Shown here: positions 12,231 through 38,400 of the stretch, one piece after another
How the letters are laid out: each line of letters starts with the position of its first letter
How positions within the stretch are numbered: the first letter of the stretch is position 1
NCBI RefSeq assembly: GCF_016097555.1
Contig: NC_054713.1
Location: 38,448,170-38,512,169, forward strand
Direction of reading: 5' to 3'
Length of the DNA stretch: 64,000 nucleotides
From: Gigantopelta aegis
Taxonomy: Eukaryota; Mollusca; Gastropoda; Neomphalida; Peltospiridae
The notes under the pieces: generated by a model
Databases searched by the model: none
The model's input: only the letters and a program-made list of their open reading frames with translations
Told to the model about the DNA's origin: nothing
Program-made: the position numbers and the translations under genes

Positions 12231-12486
12231 TGAACCATGGCCTTTGTTGAACCAGTTATGGATCACTGGTCGGTGTAAGTGGTTTACACCTACCCATTGA
12301 GCCTTGCGGAGCACTCACTCAGGGTTTGGAGTCGGTATCTGGATTAAAAATCCCATGCCTCGACTGGATCCGAACCCAGTACCTACCAGCCAGTAGACCG
12401 ATGGCCTAACCACTATGCCACCGAGGCCGGTCTATATATTTAACAGTGTCTCAACTACTTACTGACTCAGCATCTACTATTGACAG

Positions 12487-12792
12487 GGGGTTGGACGTAG
12501 CCCAGTGGTTCGCGGTTGGCTTGGGATCGATCCCCGTCGGTGGGCCCATTGGGCTATTTCTCGTTATAGCCAGTGCACCATAACTGTGTAACAAAGGCCA
12601 TGGTATGTGCTATCTTGTCCGTGCGATGGTGCATATAAAATATCCCTTGCTGCATTAGGAAATATGTAGCGGGTTTCCTCTGATGACTACGTGTCAGAAT
12701 TACAAAATGTTTGACATCCAATAGCCGATGATTAATTAAGCAATATGCTCCAGTGGTGTCGTTAAACAAAATACACTTTAAACTTTCATCAG
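12487..12792 (+). mobile_element. SINE-A head with short-tail type
   Basis: TAGCCCAGTGG A box with part of the head deleted, shared body, then the tail CCAATAGCCGATGATTAATT and GTGGTGTCGTTAAACAAAAT. Confidence 0.85.
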
Positions 12793-12915
12793 GTAGTTAT
12801 GCAATTACGTGATGATAGCGCTGAGATCGCTTCGTGAAACTGGACTCCGGACCCGTTCATTGCACCATTGTCTTGGAGCAGCAAGACATCAGCTGTCAAC
12901 ATCAGAGACCATTTA

Positions 12916-13052
<137 letters not shown>

Positions 13053-13095
13053 AACGATTTTGATATATACGTCTCTGACTGAGAGCGATTATAAC

Positions 13096-13412
13096 CAGAA
13101 GCGAACGAGACAGGGGCAGGGGCGCAACGGCCCCCTAGTGCTGGAGCAAAACCTTAAATTCGGGCAAAAATTATTGAGATATTCGGGCACAATGTGCTAA
13201 CCTAAGACCCTTTCGCCATGTATTTCCATCATTCTACATGCAAAATTAGTTATAATACATGTAAACATGCGTAGTGATTCGTGTGGAACCCTATATAGTT
13301 GTTCAGCAGTGATGCTAATATGAATAAATGTTATCCGAATTCGGGCATTTTCGTTAACTTCGGGCAAAAACCAGCCTGTCCTCTTACACAAATGGAAGCC
13401 CGTACGCCTATG
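13096..13412 (-). mobile_element. hAT-like MITE, same family as 8740, opposite orientation
   Basis: Right terminus CGTACGCCTATG matches the inverse of the 8740 element's start. Flanks ATTATAAC (13088-13095) and ACTATAAC (13413-13420) form an 8-bp duplication with one difference. Internal text ATTCGGGCAAAAA is shared. Confidence 0.8.
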
Positions 13413-13604
13413 ACTATAACTGTCCAATTGTCCTTCTAGCTCTCGAAAGGCTAGAGAACACCTATTGTGCTCACAAAGTACTATATTTGTATTAGTCCGA
13501 ATAGGAATATATCGGGTCCGCCTTGGACTATCTTTGCACGTTAACAAGTTTTTTTACACACGCGTTGGTGAGAACATCATTCGTTATTTTTGATAACACA
13601 TGAT

Positions 13605-13936
13605 GAGACATTCCTGAGTTTGATGCAATTTTTAAGATGTTATCGACTAACAGAGACTTTTTGACGATTGTAATTACATATCAATTATATTTTTCTGCAT
13701 AAAATATTAGTGGCTGTATATTAAACGTGTTTCTGATCGTTCTAATAATATTTGTGCTAGGTTAAATCCAGTTTTGGCTTCTTACAAATGTTAAGACGAC
13801 CAGAAACACATTGAATATACAGACACTGATATTTTAAACAAGAAAATATATTTAATATGTAAGTTTAATCGTAGAAGTATTTTATTAGTCGGAAACATCT
13901 TACAATGCAGAAAACTCGGGAATGTTCCTTTAACAA
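13605..13936. mobile_element. TTAA-flanked palindromic MITE, copy 4
   Basis: Starts GACATTCCTGAGTTTGATGC and ends GGGAATGTTCCTTTAAC. Roughly 330 bp, diverged at both termini. Confidence 0.75.
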
Positions 13937-14289
13937 TTTCAAGACATACGACTGTCTGGTCCTAGGTGATGACCAGGTCATCAATCCCATACACCCAATG
14001 ACAAAAACAGCACGATCGAAATCGATTACACTGTGACGTATACGGTAGTTAATCTGACAATCATTTGTATGTGAGGCGTAAGCGCAAGGGCTGTAAATAA
14101 CTTTTAGTCGAAAAAAATGTTAAAATTTGCTTCAAATCTGGTTCTTGAGTATATGTAAGAAATAGAATAATACATTCGTGTTTGTCTGATACCATTTATC
14201 TTACAACTCGTTGTTTAATGTTTGCTCGTTAGACACATTTTAAAACAAGATAAATGGTATTTAACGGTCACTCATGTATTATTCTCTAT

Positions 14290-14400
14290 ATCTTCAATGT
14301 TAACCAGTTACACATGCTCTGTCACCTTCAGTCTAATAGTTGCTACTTCAAAGCTGTCTGTCATGATCATAGTCAAACAGCAGACTACTTGTGCGGATAT
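14290..14400. repeat. Dispersed repeat, also at 32590-32750
   Basis: Shares TAGTTGC, AAGATGTCTG-like text and GCAGACTACTTGTGCGGA with the second copy. The family is unknown. Confidence 0.55.
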
Positions 14401-14552
14401 ATATTCCGCATTTTAGTTGTGACCAAAATGATAAGACAACTCTGATCTGTGGCCAAATCACGGTATCGAGTACGTTGGCTGGAATAGAAGTGCGGGGTTA
14501 TTTAATAACTAATGTCACTGGTCATTTCCTTCCTTGCCTCCAGCCAATATCT

Positions 14553-16880
<2,328 letters not shown>

Positions 16881-17119
16881 ATCTATATCAAAACAGAGGA
16901 CTTAACATTCAAACAATACTCCTTCTGCTCCTGCACTGTCCAACCTGGGTTGTTTTAGGGGGTTTTAAAACGAGAGATAACGAAAATGACTATCGATCTA
17001 TAAATACTTGTCAAGAGTATCCTTGCAACTGTAACCGACTTTAATCACCCCGTGTTGGTGTGGTTAATATTATTAGTCTATAATCAATCACTGCTCGTCA
17101 TGAGCTTTGGCTCGTCAAC

Positions 17120-17209
17120 TTCCGCCTGATTCTGTCATGCACGTCACGTGATCAGATACTTTGTAAAGGCGGGTCGCCTCGTAAACAGTATCATACTGTA
17201 GGACCGACG
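17120..17209 (+). promoter_or_regulatory. Likely proximal promoter of copy 2
   Basis: A palindromic E-box TCACGTGA (17144-17151) is followed by AGATACTTT (17154-17162), 48 bp before the ATG. Copy 3 has a CRE palindrome TGACGTCA (59404-59411) and the same AGATACTTT (59416-59424). The sharing between paralogues suggests retained promoter elements. No TATA box is obvious. Confidence 0.45.
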
Positions 17210-29122
<11,913 letters not shown>

Positions 29123-30900
29123 ACATCTGACGGTTGGGGGTGGGGGAGACTGGAATAATTATTTTGTTAAGTAAGGTGCACACATCTGTGTGTATGGCTT
29201 GTTGAAAAATAAGAAGCGTATTTTCCATCGTAACTCTTATTATAAGAAGGGTGTTGGAGTGGGGTATTCGTAAGCTTTTCGCGGTTTGGTTGGGTTTTTT
29301 TGTTTTTTTTTGGGGGGGGGTACGGAGTTTTGGGGGGTATTTAGTGGGAGGGTTTTTTCTGTGTGGGGGTTGAGTTTCATTAGGGGGAATGTTGGGAGGT
29401 TTTTGGGTTATTTTTATTTTATAATGTGGTTTCGTTTTTTGGGGGGGTTGGTTTTGCTTATGTTTTTTTGGGGGGTCTTTTTTTTGTTGTTGTTGATGTG
29501 GATCTCTTGGGGTTAGGGGTCTTTTCTTTCCCTTTTTTATGGGAGTTTAAGCCCTAGTTACTACATGTTATACAAATGCAGATATATAAATACCTTCTTT
29601 TTTTAATATAATATATATTATTACTATTTTATTTCGTTAAATTTACCCGTAGGTCCAGAACACATTGAAAACAAAGGATTGTTAAATCAAACGACTGAGA
29701 AACGTGGATTTATTTATTTATTTATTTATTTATTTATTAGTATTTTACTGTTTTAAAAGAAATGTTATAATATAAAGAGCTTCGAATGTTAGAAACTGTA
29801 ATTAGGGGCAGACAAAGGGTTTCGTGAAGGGGGGTGGGGCAGGATATAATATCCTGATGGGGACACATTGGCACCAAATATGAGCTAAGGGCAGTCCTAA
29901 AATATGGGTTGGTGTCGGGTATTCGACCCCTTAAAAACGGCCCATGCGAATCCATATTCTTCATGGTACATATTCTGTCTCTGCTTTATGATAGTGAACT
30001 ATATTTTTAGATAATGATGTTTTCCTATATTTTGGCAATTGCATTTTCGATTCTTCTTCACTTTATTAGAATTGTACAGTAATATAGTAAAGCAGCCAGT
30101 TCAGTACTTTATGATATTTATTATATAAATATACTCTGAGAATAAAAATATTGTATATCATGTTTTCACAACATAAAAACCCATCAAAACTATTAAAAAA
30201 TAATAATAATAATAAAAAAAACAAAAAACAAAACATATAAAAACAAGATTATAGATTTAAAATGTTAAATTATGTGATGTTGTATTAGATGTTTTAGTTA
30301 GTGTATGATGCATAGGAATAAATTTTGAGTAGCTATTTCAAACGAAAAGTTTTCTTTGCAAATAAAAGTTTGCATGCGATTGGAGTTATCCCACTTTGTT
30401 TTCGTGATATTAGTTATTAATATGTACCTTATTTTTTGTATTTATAACTTTATATTCAATTAACGCCATTTTGCTTTCATGACATTGGTGATTAAGATAT
30501 TTTACCTCATGTTTGGTATTTATAACTTTATATTCAGCTATTACCAACTGCAGTAGTTAAGCTTTCTAGTAATATATAAAAGGTGAAATGTGATTGGTCA
30601 ATGATTCCAATGACTATTTTGAATGAAAGGTCACGTGGCCAACGGACAATGTTTTCAGATCTACTGATTCACCAATATGAATGGTCTGAAGTCGGTAAGA
30701 TTAATAATTATTATATTATGGTACATGGGATCACAAATCCCATAGCCCGACGCCCGTGCCAAGTGGAACTTTTATGTTGGGCAAGTAATTATGTTAACTG
30801 CATATGCCCGATAACAAGTGACTAATGTAACACCTAAAACTTATAATATTTTTAACAATCAGCTGTATTCTCAGGCGATTGCTCATCCAAGAACAAAATG
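29123..30900. other. Downstream region of copy 2: G/T-rich block, then AT-rich sequence
   Basis: Probable 3' UTR start, with poly-G/T runs at 29290-29520 and a (TTTA)n run at 29709-29738. No poly(A) signal could be assigned with confidence; AATAAA occurs near 30142. No exon recognised. Confidence 0.45.
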
Positions 30901-31480
30901 TAGGGCCGTATCTAGATTAAGATAAGGGGGGGGGGGGGGGGTGTCAGAGTAATACATGTATATTTTTTTCTCTCCAGTATTTTACACTGCCTAAAAACTT
31001 TATCAGGCGCGTGTGCAGGAGTTTTAGTACCTGCACACGAACCTGTAGATTCGTGGGAATGAATCTGACAGGGGTGAGGGTGGGGGCAAGGGCGGACTTT
31101 CGTTTAAAAGCGAGTAGAAGGATGGTGTCTAGGTAGTCTCGGGGTCATGATCCCCCGTTAAAAATAATTTAATTTATCTTTTTGATGTTATACAAATTCA
31201 GTTTCTTGCTTTCTCAGCATCTGGAGCCAAAAAAAAAAAAAAAAAATGTTAAAATTAAACTGATTATGTTGGAAATAAAACAGGGGTGAGCACTCTTTTG
31301 ACCCTCCCGTCCTCTACGGACCTGAAATGCTAATATATACTCCCCCAAAAAAGTTAAGCAATTCATGATGGACATGATACATATTTTTTTAATATTGAGA
31401 TAGATGTACGGTGTTTTTTTTATGCTATTGACATTTTGGTGTGTTTTTGGCACAGACATGTGTATATGATGTATTGTTTA
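30900..31480. other. Intergenic, old MITE scraps and homopolymers
   Basis: Poly-G at 30927-30942 and poly-A at 31229-31246. A 9-bp stem GTGTGCAGG/CCTGCACAC at about 31010-31040 is the only structure seen. Confidence 0.4.
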
Positions 31481-31654
31481 TTTTGTTAAAATAGGACTTG
31501 GCCAACATTCAGTTGGAAAGATGATTTATGAAGAAAGTAAAACCATTAAGTTGCTTCATTTTTTGTGTGGAGTATATAACAAATGCATTGATTAGTAATG
31601 TAATAAATGTATGTAAAATATATTGACCATCTTCTTGTTATTTGTGATATGTAT

Positions 31655-31965
31655 ATGCGTGTGTGCGTGCGTGTTTGTGTTTGTGTTTCTGTGTGTGTTT
31701 GTGTGCGTGTTCGTGTGTGTGTGTTTGTGCGTGCGTGTTTGTGTGTTCGTGTGTGTGCGTGTATATGTGTTTGTGTGTGGGTGGGTGTGCATGTATGTAT
31801 GTGTGTGTGTGTGTGCGTGCGTGCGTGTATATATATGTGTGTGCGTGTGCGCGCGCGTGTGTGTATGGGTGCGTGAGGGGGCGTATATGTGTATGTCTGT
31901 GTGTGTGTGTGTCTGTCTGTCTGTCTGCCTGTCTGTCTATGCGTGCGTGCGTGCGTGTATGTGTG
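31655..31965. repeat. Imperfect (GT)n satellite
   Basis: About 300 bp of GTGTGC/GTTTGTGT mixtures plus (GTCT)n. Cys/Val- and Thr/His-rich ORFs in all frames are artefacts. Confidence 0.95.
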
Positions 31966-32059
31966 GTTTGTATTTTCCTGATTAGTATACAAAGATGTGT
32001 GTTGTGTCTGTAGGAAAGTGAATATAAAATATGAATCGCTGCTAATGGATAATTAATTA

Positions 32060-32225
32060 TAGGCGCAGACCCTAGTTTCAGCCCCTGCAAATGGACACTT
32101 AAGTTTGGTTAATCTACAAAGCTGTAACACGTTCCGAATAAAGTTATAATAGAGTGAAATGATAGTCCATGATGTTTAATTAGAGAAATACCCTCTAAAA
32201 TAGACTAAACCTCGTCTCCATAACA
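32060..32225. mobile_element. TTAA MITE family 2, partial copy
   Basis: Shares GACCCTAGTTTCA, TTGGTTAATCTACAAA and GAAATACCCTCTAAAATAGA with the full copy at 52608-52925. The SINE at 32226 truncates it. Confidence 0.7.
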
Positions 32226-32527
32226 GGGTGGGATGTAGCCCAGTCATAAAACGCTCGCTTGATGCGCGGTCGGTCTGGGAACGATCCCCGTCGGTGGGCC
32301 CATGTGGGCTATTTCTCGTTCTAGCCAGTGCACCAAGACTGGTATATCAAAGGCCGTGGTATGTGTTATCCTGTCTGTGGGATGGTACATATAAAAGATC
32401 CCTTGCTGCTAATCAAAAAGAGTAGCCCATGAAGTGGCGACAGTTGGTTTCCTCTCTATATATCTGTGTGGTCCGTAACCATATAACCGTAAATAAAATG
32501 TATTGAGTGCGTCGTTAAATAAAACTG
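32226..32527 (+). mobile_element. SINE-A, long tail
   Basis: Head GGGTGGGATGTAGCCCAGTC, B box GGGAACGATCCCC, body, and a tail with a short deletion. Confidence 0.88.
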
Positions 32528-32589
32528 TTGCTTCCCAGATATACGTGCGTTTTTAAAATTATGGAAAATGTACTTTTGCATGGCCCGGA

Positions 32590-32750
32590 ATTACCACAAA
32601 CAAGTCTTCAATGTCAAGTTACACATGTTTACAAACTACATGCTCTCCCCTGTCAATTTCAGTCAAATAGTTGCCATTTCAAAGATGTCTGCCATGAAAT
32701 AATGACAGTCAAATAGCAGACTACTTGTGCGGACAAATTTCCGGAAATTG
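32590..32750. repeat. Dispersed repeat, second copy of 14290-14400
   Basis: Shares TAGTTGCCATTTCAAAGATG-like text and GCAGACTACTTGTGCGGA. Confidence 0.55.
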
Positions 32751-32794
32751 AGGCCTAGTTGGTTCCTGACGTGGCCATTTGGTTTAACGTGAGG

Positions 32795-33312
32795 CGCCTA
32801 TACCAGTCTAGTGGACACATGTATATAAAAGAGAGAGGAAACCCGCTGCTGTCACACAATCTGATACTTTTTCCGATTAGAAGCCAAGGATATTTTATAT
32901 GCACTATGCCACAGACAGGACAGGCCTTTGTTATGGACTTCTGGTTGGAACGATGGGTCCACCAACAAGGATCGATCCTAGCCCGATGGTACTCCAGGCG
33001 AACGCTTTACCACTGGGTTACGTTTCATCCCTATTTGATTCTAAGCAGAACAAACTATTTATATCATAACATAATACTGAAAATTAATGTTCGTTTTGTC
33101 TAACTACGCCACTAGAGCTCATTGATTTAATTATTAGCATTTGATAATAGTAGCAGTGTTTTCTTTATATGCACTCTCTTCTTAAACCGGACGGTACCTT
33201 CCACGGCCTTTGATATACCAGTCGTGAAGTATTGACTGAAACAAGAAATAGCCATATGGCTCTGTCGACGAGTATCGATCCCAGACCGATCGGGCATGAG
33301 GCGAGCACTATA
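32795..33312 (-). mobile_element. Two truncated minus-strand SINEs
   Basis: 32795-33035 has head and body, with inverse head CGCTTTACCACTGGGTTACG. 33165-33312 has body and head only (inverse GATCGGGCATGAGGCGAGC). Confidence 0.7.
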
Positions 33313-33332
33313 TCTTGGGGGGGGCGGGGGGG

Positions 33333-33935
33333 GGGGATTTAGCTCAGTTGGTTGAGTGCTCGCTTGAGGAGCTTGAGGAGCAAAATCACCTCGGTGGATC
33401 CATTCAGCTGATTGGGGGTTTTCTCGTTCCAACCAGTGCACCACAACTGAACAAAGGCCATGGTATGTGTTTTCCTGTCTGTGGGAAAAGTGCATATAAA
33501 AGATCCCTTGCTGTATTAGGAAAAATGTAGCGGGTTTCCTCTGATGACTATGAGTCAGAATTACCAAATGTTTGACATCCAATAGCCGGGGGCGGGACGT
33601 AGCCCAGTGGTACAGCGCTCGCTCGACGCGCGGTCGGTATGGGATCGATTCCCGTCGGTGGGTCCATTGGGCTATTTCTCGTTCCAGCCAGTGCATCACG
33701 ACTGGTATATCAAAGGCCGTGGGATGGTGCATATAAAAGATCTCTTGCTGCTAATCGAAAAGAGTAGCCCATGAAGTGGCGACAGCGGGTTTCCTCTTTC
33801 AATACCTGTGTGGTCCTTAACCATATGTCTGACGCCATATAACTGTAAATAAAATGTGTTGAGTGCGTTGTTAAATAAAACATTTCTTTCTTTCTTTCCA
33901 ATAGCCGATTATTAATTAATCAATGTGTTCCATCC
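33333..33935 (+). mobile_element. SINE-C with a SINE-A inserted in its tail
   Basis: SINE-C (33333-33587) is interrupted by a full SINE-A (33588-33897). The 10-bp duplication CCAATAGCCG flanks the insert, after which the SINE-C tail resumes GATTATTAATTAATCAATG. Confidence 0.9.
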
Positions 33936-34109
33936 CGCCCCTAGGTTCAAAGTCACAGATTCATTATCGATTTTGTATATTAAGCTGAACTACTGGCCCT
34001 ATTTTAGATAGGAAGAGGGTACAGGTTGGGATGAGAAAAACAATGGATCTACCGAGCGGGTTCGATCCGACGATACAAGAACCACAGATCCTTTTTTTTT
34101 TTCTTTTTT

Positions 34110-34300
34110 TTTTATCATCCAATACTACAAATTGCTCTGAAAACGCATCTGTGAGCATCTTAATTTCATAAATTTCCGGGAACATGCCCCCGAGTAGCCC
34201 GAAAACCACACATAGATTTTGCTCCAAATTGCCCTTACTCAAATTGCCCTTTTGTAAAATGTGTGATCCGCTGTCAAAATTCTGGATCCGCCTCTGCGTT
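34110..34300. mobile_element. hAT-like MITE fragment
   Basis: Ends TTCTGGATCCGCCTCTG. Shares CTACAAATTGCTCTGAAAAC-like text with 16500-16560. Confidence 0.45.
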
Positions 34301-34304
34301 GTAT

Positions 34305-34418
<114 letters not shown>

Positions 34419-35047
34419 TTGTTTTGTTTTTGCTGTTTAATGTTTAATGTTTTTGTTGAGAGGGTTGTGTGTTGTTGTTTCTTGTTGTTAGGGTTTTTAT
34501 TTGGGGGAGTTTGTTTGGTTGTGGTTGTGGGGTTGGGGGTTGTTAATTTCCGGTGATATTTTTAGTTTGTTTTTCGGTGACAAAACGTTAACATTATGGA
34601 CAATGGGAATTCATTTGGTCTATACAAACCTTCAGATTAGCTAACACGTAATTAGAGTTATTTCCCTTCCCTCAGAAAAGCAAAACAAGTGACTGACATG
34701 CTGTCTTGACGAGATCGCTGAACGATTTCTGGATCGGTGCTGTCTGATCATTGTAATGAAAACACGTAATTACTAAGTCTAGATAGATCTATACCAGCAT
34801 GCAGCTCTAGCATTTGTAAAGTGTTAAATTTTAAAACATTTGATGATGGCATTGTGATTTCAGAGACGTAGGCCCTATCAGATAATTATATATTGATCAT
34901 ATTCATATTCAATATTGCCTCGAATCATTCGATTAGTTTACCTTAAAATTAAGTTAACAGTTGGGGGAAGGGGTAGTTAATCAAGATTAACCTCTGATGT
35001 ATCAAACACATACATTCGAGCTTAATCTTGATGAACTAGTTACTTGG

Positions 35048-35330
35048 GGGACGGGGTGGTGTAGCGCTGGCTTGGTGCACCGTCGATCCCGGTCAGGCTA
35101 TTTCTCTTTCCAACCAGTGCTCCACGACTGCTGTATATCAAAGGCCGTGGTATGTGCACATACCATGGCCTTTGCATTTGATATAGCAGTCATTCGACTC
35201 ATTCACAGTCATTATGCACTGGCTGGAACGAGAAATAGCCCAATGGGCCCACTGACTGGGATCGATCCTAGAGGCTAGACCGACCATGCTTCAGCGAGCA
35301 CTTTACCACTGGACTACATCTCAACCCCAG
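35048..35330. mobile_element. Head-to-head pair of truncated SINEs (hairpin)
   Basis: A plus-strand SINE reads to CCGTGGTATGTGCA and turns at once into a minus-strand SINE from ACATACCATGGCCTTTG, so transcripts could fold. It lies about 100 bp before FTSJ1 coding exon 1. Confidence 0.75.
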
Positions 35331-35433
35331 GCATTTTCCATCAGTTTACATACTATGTATACATTCTTTTTATTTGATTTCAGCATTTGAGTGAGTCAGT
35401 TCTTTGACATTGATACGAGTGTTATCGATCATC

Positions 35434-38400
35434 ATGGGTCGATCATCAAAAGATAAACGAGACGTGTATTATCGCTTGGCCAAGGAAGAAGGCTGGAGAG
35501 CAAGAAGTGCTTTCAAACTACTGCAGATAAATGAAGATTTCAATATTTTTCAGGGTATGTTGTGACTCCAGGGGTGGATTGGGTGGGGAACAGACTCGGT
35601 ACTCTCACCCCCTTTTTTTGGTGAACTACGCACTGGTCACCATGCAGTATTGATCCTTTTGTCTCTTGCCAGTAGAGCTGAGCGGTATACTGTATTTACC
35701 GCTCAGTATCGGTATCATGTCAATACCGAGTTACTGTATCAACCAAATCTCAAAATATTGAAATTTTGGTATTGAAAAATGTTTCCCGCCATTTAGTAAA
35801 ACAGTAAGAATATATCTGATGAACGCAAAATGGCTGAAAAGAAAAGAGAGATGAGGGCCCTGTGTATCAAATTTTATGTTAGAAAGAAAGAAAGATTTTT
35901 TTTTTATTTAACGACGCACTCAACACATTTTATTTACGGTTATATGGTGTCAGACATATGGTTAAGGACTACATAAATATTGAGAGAGGAAACCTGCTGT
36001 CGCCACTTCATAGGCTACTCTTTTTGATTAGCAGCAAGGGATCTTTTATATGCACCGTCCCACAGACAGGGCAGTACATACCACAGCCTTTGATATACCA
36101 GTTGTGGAGCACTGGCTGGAACGAGAAATAACCCAATGGGCCCACTGGAGGGGATCGATTCCAGACCGACCGTGCATCGAGCGAGCACTTTACCACTGGG
36201 CTACGCCCCGCCCAATATTTTATTTTAGTTGCAATCGGCGGATGAGCTTCAACTCGAGCATCCATTTACAGCCAAGTATACCAAAAATATCGCTCAATAT
36301 TTGTATCTGTAAATACCAAATACTGTACCGATACTGAGGTAAATCACTCCAAAAATACTGATACCGATACCAAACCTAAAATTTCAATACCTACTTGCCA
36401 TGACCTATGAAAATCAGTTAATTTTTTAGATCTGGCAGATGAAATAAAGATTGACCTGCAAAACTCACAGGACTGATGTATGTTAAAGGGACATTTCTTA
36501 GTTTGCTGCAGTTTTTAAGATGTTATCGACTAACAGAGACTTTTTGACGACTGTAATTACATATCAAGTATATTTTTCTGCATAAAATATTAGTGGCTGT
36601 ATATTAAACGTGTTTCTGATCATTCTAATATTTGTACTAGGTTAAATTTCATTTTATTTCCTAAAAACAATTTTTTCGTAATGTATGAAATTATTTGAAG
36701 CCAAAATCCAGTTTCGGCTTCTTACAAATATTAATACAACCAGAAACACATTGAATATACAGACATTGATATTCTAAACAAGAAAATATAGTTAATATGT
36801 AAGTTTAATCGTAGAAATATATTATTAGTCGGAAACATCTTTAGCTTGTGATTCTGTTGTATTTTAATTCCATTTAATGGTTATAATCAGCATTTCTACC
36901 AGAAAGAAATTTTTGGATATGATGCTATGAAATTGAATATTTACAATGTGTATGCTGAATGCAACCAGAGTCGATAGGTTGTATACGGGGTCTCTCCCAT
37001 GAAGAAAATGAGTTACGTTTAGGGTTAGGGTTAAGAAAATCATACAGTAATGATAAAGAGTAATTAATTTTGTCAAAAGGTTGACTAAAAAAAACTAAAT
37101 CGGTGCCATACTCACTTTACCCTTTGGCAGAAACCCTGATGTATGTTAATGTGTACGATTCTCTCATCTGCTCATTACCTTTTGATTCTGTTACATTTTA
37201 ATTCCATTTAAAGGGACATTCCTGAGTTTGCTGCATTGTAAGATGTTTCTGACTAATATAATATTTCTACAATTAAACTTACATATTAAATATATTTTCT
37301 TGTTTAGAATATCAGTGTCTGTATATTCAATGTGTTTCTGGTCGTCTTAATATTTCTAAGAAGCCCAAAGTGGAATTTTTTATTTTAGGACATAAATGAA
37401 ATTTAATCTAATACAAATATTAGAATGATCAGAAACATGTTTAATATACAATGACTAATATTTTATGCAGAAAAATATATTTCATATGTAATTACAATCG
37501 TTAAAAGTCTCTTTAAGTCGATAACATCTTAAACATTACAGCAAACTCAGGAATGTCCCTTTAATGGTCATAATTTGTCACATGTATACTATTCCAAATT
37601 GTTCTCTCAATTGTGATGTCTTACTTCTAGCAGACCGTATTTTTTTCTCAGCAGAAAATATTTCTTCTCACCTGCTATTACTTGAAAAAGTGCTATTGAA
37701 AAAAACATAACCACATACCATAACGAAGCACAACAACAAAAACAAATTAGTTACTGTGGGTTTCTCTATTTTGACAAAATTATAAACTACAGGTCTTTCC
37801 CCAGGATTTCTTTAAGGCGCTTTCATTTTCGGCATCAGTTTAATGCAAATCAAGCCAAAATAAGTGGGGTTGGGGCACGTACTTACTTATACCCGTCATC
37901 CCTTCTGGGGCATAGACCATTGACTACAGTTTTTTTAGAGTTATCTGACCTGGGCTCTGGTTTCAAGCTGCCTCCAGGTGTATCCTGTCTTCTTGGTGTC
38001 CACCTGGAGGTCCCTTCGCCATGTGTTCTTTGGGCGGCCTCTTTTACTTCTGCCTTCTGGGTTCCATGTCAGAGCCTGCCTGGTAATATTCAGTGCTGGT
38101 TTACGGAGCGTATGACCAATGGTGCTGGGCTAGTGTGTTGAAAACATTTTTGTGTTTGCCTTCAAACCAGCAAGTCATTTGTTTTTAATTTACATTTTTT
38201 ATTATTTTTTATTATTATAATTATTACTTTATGTCTATCATGTCATCATTCATGCTGAAAAATCAAAGTAATATATTAACTGCCCCCCCCCCCCCCCCCC
38301 CCCCCCCCATTGCTGTCTTTTGATTTTGATCAAGGGGTTGGACATAGCCCAGCGGTAAAGCGCTCGCTTGATGCGCAGTCGGTCTAGGATCGATCACCAT

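Larger units (their letters stand above)
10354..12434 (-). mobile_element. SINE (B head, A tail) split by a LINE insertion
   Basis: The 3' part is at 10354-10549 and the 5' part at 12231-12434, both on the minus strand. They join into one element once the LINE at 10550-12230 is removed. The joint carries the LINE target duplication AACCATGGCCTTT. Confidence 0.88.

Noticed and set aside
13197-13547. 116-codon minus ORF
   Set aside because: Overlaps a hAT MITE and flanking sequence; no domain, no homologue among the other MITE copies.
30583-30825. 80-codon plus ORF starting MKCDWSMIPMTI
   Set aside because: No splice sites or paralogue support; AT-rich intergenic context.
31546-32090. Thr/His-rich and Cys/Val-rich ORFs up to 150 codons
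   Set aside because: Six-frame noise of the (GT)n satellite.
37020-37036. Interstitial telomere
   Set aside because: Only two to three TTAGGG-like units, inside a dispersed repeat.
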